Source of the DNA: Firmicutes bacterium UBA4981
Lineage (GTDB): Bacteria > Bacillota > SHA-98 > UBA4971
Assembly: GCA_002398515.1 (NCBI GenBank)
Contig: DGZL01000152.1
Span: 33,034 to 41,563 of the forward strand
DNA: 8,530 nucleotides
Reading direction: 5' to 3'
The notes beneath the pieces were generated by a model that was not told the DNA's origin, searched no databases, and saw nothing but the letters and a program-made list of their open reading frames with translations. The stretch's first letter is position 1. Each line of letters begins with the position of its first letter. Below, piece by piece: positions 6,451 through 8,530 of the stretch. The position numbers and the translations under genes are program-made.

Positions 6451-8475
6451 CTGAACAAGGACTCGGAAGAAACACGAAACTACCCCAAAAAGTTCGGGAT
6501 TACCCCGTCGTGGCGTTGTGGGGTAGTCATCCTTGCCTTCTCCGTCCTAGCAATTGCGGTAATCATCGAGATCCGTCCTATCCCCGCTATAAGAGGAGAA
6601 AGTGTTTTCTACGACGCAAATGGCAACATCATAGCATCAACTGCAGCCCCGGGCAGAATTGAAGTGTCCCTCTCTGACATGGCCTCCGACCTTCGCCATG
6701 CATTCGTCGCAGTAGAGGACTCCCGTTTCTATCAGCATCCAGGGCTCGACCCGGTGGGCATAGCAAGAGCATTCATACACAACATCCGTGCAGGGCGCAT
6801 CGTTGAAGGAGGAAGCACAATTACTCAGCAATTGGCGAAAAACATGTACCTACCTTCAAAACGAACTGTCGGGAGGAAGTTGGCTGAAGCAGTCCTCGCC
6901 CTTTACCTGGAAGTCAGGTTTTCAAAAGACGAAATCCTGGAACGCTACTTGAATCTGGTGTATCTGGGACATGGAGCCTATGGTGTTGAAGCAGGCGCGA
7001 GGCTCTATTTCGGAAAGCAGGCATCGGATCTCTCCCTTGCAGAAGCCTCCATGTTGGCAGGCATAACAAGAGCGCCATTCTACTACTCACCTTACAGAGA
7101 TATGAATGCTGCTACAAGACGCAGGAAGACTGTACTTGACAGAATGGTGGCAGAAAACTACATCTCCCCAAGGGAAGCTGATAAGGCAGCAGATGAAGCA
7201 GTCAACGTTGTAGGAATCGGGAGACGAGAAACCAGATCTGCTCCGTATTTCGTGGATTATGTCACTGACGAAGCTTTAAAACTCTTAGGCGACGAAGGTT
7301 CATTGCTCTACTCAGGGAATCTGAAGATTCATACATCCCTGGACATAGACTTTCAAAGAGCTGCGGAGAAGGCATTCTCAAAGGGGCTTGACGCTCTCAC
7401 ACCTTCCACTGAAGTAGAAGGCTCTGATGCTGCTGCAAAACGTCCGATTCAACCTCAAGGCGCCCTGGTGGCTATTGATCCGAGATCCGGACATGTCAAG
7501 GCTCTCATAGGCGGAAGGAGCTACTCTGAAACGCAGTTTAACCGCGCAATGCAAGCCCTCAGGCAACCAGGGTCTTCGTTTAAGCCCTTCTTCTATGCGG
7601 CAGCTCTTGATAACGGTTTTACTGCCGCATCTGCGCTACCTTGCGAACCTGTAACATTCCCTACGCAAAGGCAGCCTTACACTCCTACTGATTACGGCGA
7701 ATTCCAATATCATTTCAGGTGGCTGACCCTGAGAGAAGCCTTGGTGACTTCGTGTAATGTGATATCTGTGTCCCTTGCAAATATCATTGGTCCGGAAACG
7801 GGAATAGAGTGGGCAAAACAACTTGGCATAACGAGTCCTCTGGGGCCTAACCTGTCTCTTGTCCTCGGAACTTCAGAGGTCACCCCGTTTGAGATGGCAT
7901 TGGCCTTTGCGCCTTTCGCAAACGGAGGAAAGCGGATCCGGCCCATATTCATAACATCCATTGAGGACAGATGGGGGCGGAAATTATATCAAGCTCGAGT
8001 AGTGGCTCGACAAGTTCTCGACCCGCGAACCGCGTTTATCATAACTGACATACTAAGACAAGTCGTCAGCCAATGGGGAACTGCAGGAGCCGTATCATCC
8101 ACCATTACACGGCCGGTAGCTGCGAAAACAGGGTCCACACAAAACTACGCTGATGCATGGTTCGTAGGATACACTCCGGACCTGGTATGTTCAGTGTACA
8201 TCGGTAATGACGACCCCGGTGTTCCCTTAGGGAAATCAGGAGGGACGGCTGCAGGGCCTATATTTGCAGATTTCATCGAAAACGCGCTTCAAGACAGGCC
8301 GGCGCTGTCGTTTCAAACGCCTCGTGGAATAGCAAGGGCGGAGATATGTCATGAGACAGGGTATCTGGCTTCACCTACTTGCCCAAGCACGCGTTGGGAG
8401 CTTTTCAAGGAAGGCACTCAACCGACCTATGAGTGTCCTTGGCATGGCGCATTTCCTGTCTATACACGCTACTGA
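6451..8475 (+). CDS. Class A penicillin-binding protein (bifunctional glycosyltransferase/transpeptidase, PBP1A family)
   Basis: It polymerises lipid II into glycan strands and cross-links them outside the membrane. Numbered from CTG 6451 (674 residues): a cytoplasmic tail with Lys/Arg, a membrane helix at about 24-41, and a lead-in containing VFYDANGNIIAS (52-63). The GT51 domain follows, with VEDSRFYQH at 88-96 (catalytic Glu89) and GGSTITQQLAKN at 120-131, then RYLNLVYLGHGAYGVE. The transpeptidase domain has SSFK at 375-378 (nucleophile Ser375), SCN at 434-436 and KTG at 559-561. A short Cys-containing tail (ICHETGYL, CPSTRWELF, GTQPTYECP) ends the protein, as in many Bacillota PBPs. Catalytic motifs are intact. 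The start is uncertain: GTG 6664 is the first ordinary in-frame start but would lose the membrane anchor and part of the conserved N-terminal lead-in. The frame is open from 6433 with no ATG, GTG or TTG. CTG 6451 is a proposal; ATG 6429 plus a +1 shift is the alternative. Confidence 0.9.
   Translation: MNKDSEETRNYPKKFGITPSWRCGVVILAFSVLAIAVIIEIRPIPAIRGESVFYDANGNIIASTAAPGRIEVSLSDMASDLRHAFVAVEDSRFYQHPGLDPVGIARAFIHNIRAGRIVEGGSTITQQLAKNMYLPSKRTVGRKLAEAVLALYLEVRFSKDEILERYLNLVYLGHGAYGVEAGARLYFGKQASDLSLAEASMLAGITRAPFYYSPYRDMNAATRRRKTVLDRMVAENYISPREADKAADEAVNVVGIGRRETRSAPYFVDYVTDEALKLLGDEGSLLYSGNLKIHTSLDIDFQRAAEKAFSKGLDALTPSTEVEGSDAAAKRPIQPQGALVAIDPRSGHVKALIGGRSYSETQFNRAMQALRQPGSSFKPFFYAAALDNGFTAASALPCEPVTFPTQRQPYTPTDYGEFQYHFRWLTLREALVTSCNVISVSLANIIGPETGIEWAKQLGITSPLGPNLSLVLGTSEVTPFEMALAFAPFANGGKRIRPIFITSIEDRWGRKLYQARVVARQVLDPRTAFIITDILRQVVSQWGTAGAVSSTITRPVAAKTGSTQNYADAWFVGYTPDLVCSVYIGNDDPGVPLGKSGGTAAGPIFADFIENALQDRPALSFQTPRGIARAEICHETGYLASPTCPSTRWELFKEGTQPTYECPWHGAFPVYTRY
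6479..6527 (+). repeat. Inverted repeat with a competing inner hairpin at the 5' end of the PBP coding region
   Basis: ACTACCCC (6479-6486) is perfectly complementary to GGGGTAGT (6520-6527), with a 33-nt loop. Inside it a second TACCCC (6501-6506) can pair with the same GGGGTA (6520-6525), with a 13-nt loop, so the two stems exclude one another. A CCCCAAAAA run (6483-6491) lies just before the inner stem. No T-run follows, so it is not an intrinsic terminator. A role in translation initiation or frame choice is only inferred. Confidence 0.45.
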
Positions 8476-8530
8476 GTATGAGTTCATTAGTCTTCGCTCG
8501 TTTTCCGAGGTCTTGGGTGGCCCCGCACGG

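Noticed and set aside
6484..6490. CCCAAAA heptamer as a -1 programmed frameshift site leading into the PBP frame
   Set aside because: The required upstream frame has a TGA at 6452-6454 and no start codon between there and the heptamer, so ribosomes could not reach it in that frame.
6228..6662. Plus-strand open frame of 144 codons across the divergent region and the PBP 5' end
   Set aside because: It is rich in Arg, His, Pro and Cys with no recognisable domain, starts inside apgM, and overlaps the PBP membrane anchor in another frame. Only its internal ATG at 6429 is of interest.
6637..6831. Minus-strand open frame with several Cys residues that could suggest a small zinc protein
   Set aside because: It is antisense to the conserved GT51 catalytic region; the Cys codons come from reverse complements of conserved PBP codons, and spacing does not match a clear zinc ribbon.
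8476..8530. Tail after the PBP stop as a terminator or next gene
   Set aside because: Only 55 bp are available; no hairpin with T-run, ribosome site or coding start can be supported.

Overview
The window looks like chromosomal DNA of an anaerobic or thermophilic-leaning member of the Bacillota (Firmicutes; Clostridia-like). The grounds are the linked cdaA, cdaR/ybbR and glmM genes, strong AGGAGG-type ribosome binding sites, frequent TTG and GTG starts, moderate GC, and an archaeal-type (ApgM) phosphoglycerate mutase. The lineage is inferred from gene content and no finer placement is supported.

Layout. From about 6263 leftward, all genes are on the minus strand and closely packed: apgM (5058-6263), cdaA (4080-4931), cdaR/ybbR (3337-4083), glmM (1920-3290), acpS (1496-1909) and a bifunctional nnr gene (1-1515) that runs off the left edge. 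cdaA/cdaR overlap by 4 bp and acpS/nnr by 20 bp, glmM and acpS are 10 bp apart, and cdaR and glmM are 46 bp apart. The cdaA-cdaR-glmM-acpS-nnr block therefore looks like one operon. apgM lies 126 bp upstream of the chosen cdaA start, and that gap has a weak promoter candidate, so apgM may be co-transcribed or separate. A bifunctional class A penicillin-binding protein reads rightward from the divergent region (about 6264-6450) and ends at 8475. The last 55 bp hold nothing recognisable.

How the genes fit together. CdaA makes c-di-AMP and CdaR is its membrane regulator. GlmM makes glucosamine-1-phosphate for UDP-GlcNAc and thus peptidoglycan, and is known in several Bacillota to bind and inhibit CdaA. 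The divergent class A PBP polymerises and cross-links peptidoglycan. AcpS activates acyl carrier protein for fatty acid synthesis, Nnr repairs damaged NAD(P)H hydrates, and ApgM serves glycolysis/gluconeogenesis. The theme is envelope precursor supply, turgor signalling and central metabolism.

This is mainly an ordinary housekeeping region. No mobile element, CRISPR array, tRNA/rRNA, riboswitch or defence system was seen. The most unusual point is the 5' end of the PBP gene. Its reading frame clearly continues upstream of the first ordinary start (GTG 6664) through a transmembrane anchor back to a stop at 6430-6432, yet that stretch has no ATG, GTG or TTG. Either a CTG start (6451), a frameshift from ATG 6429, or a sequence error must explain it.
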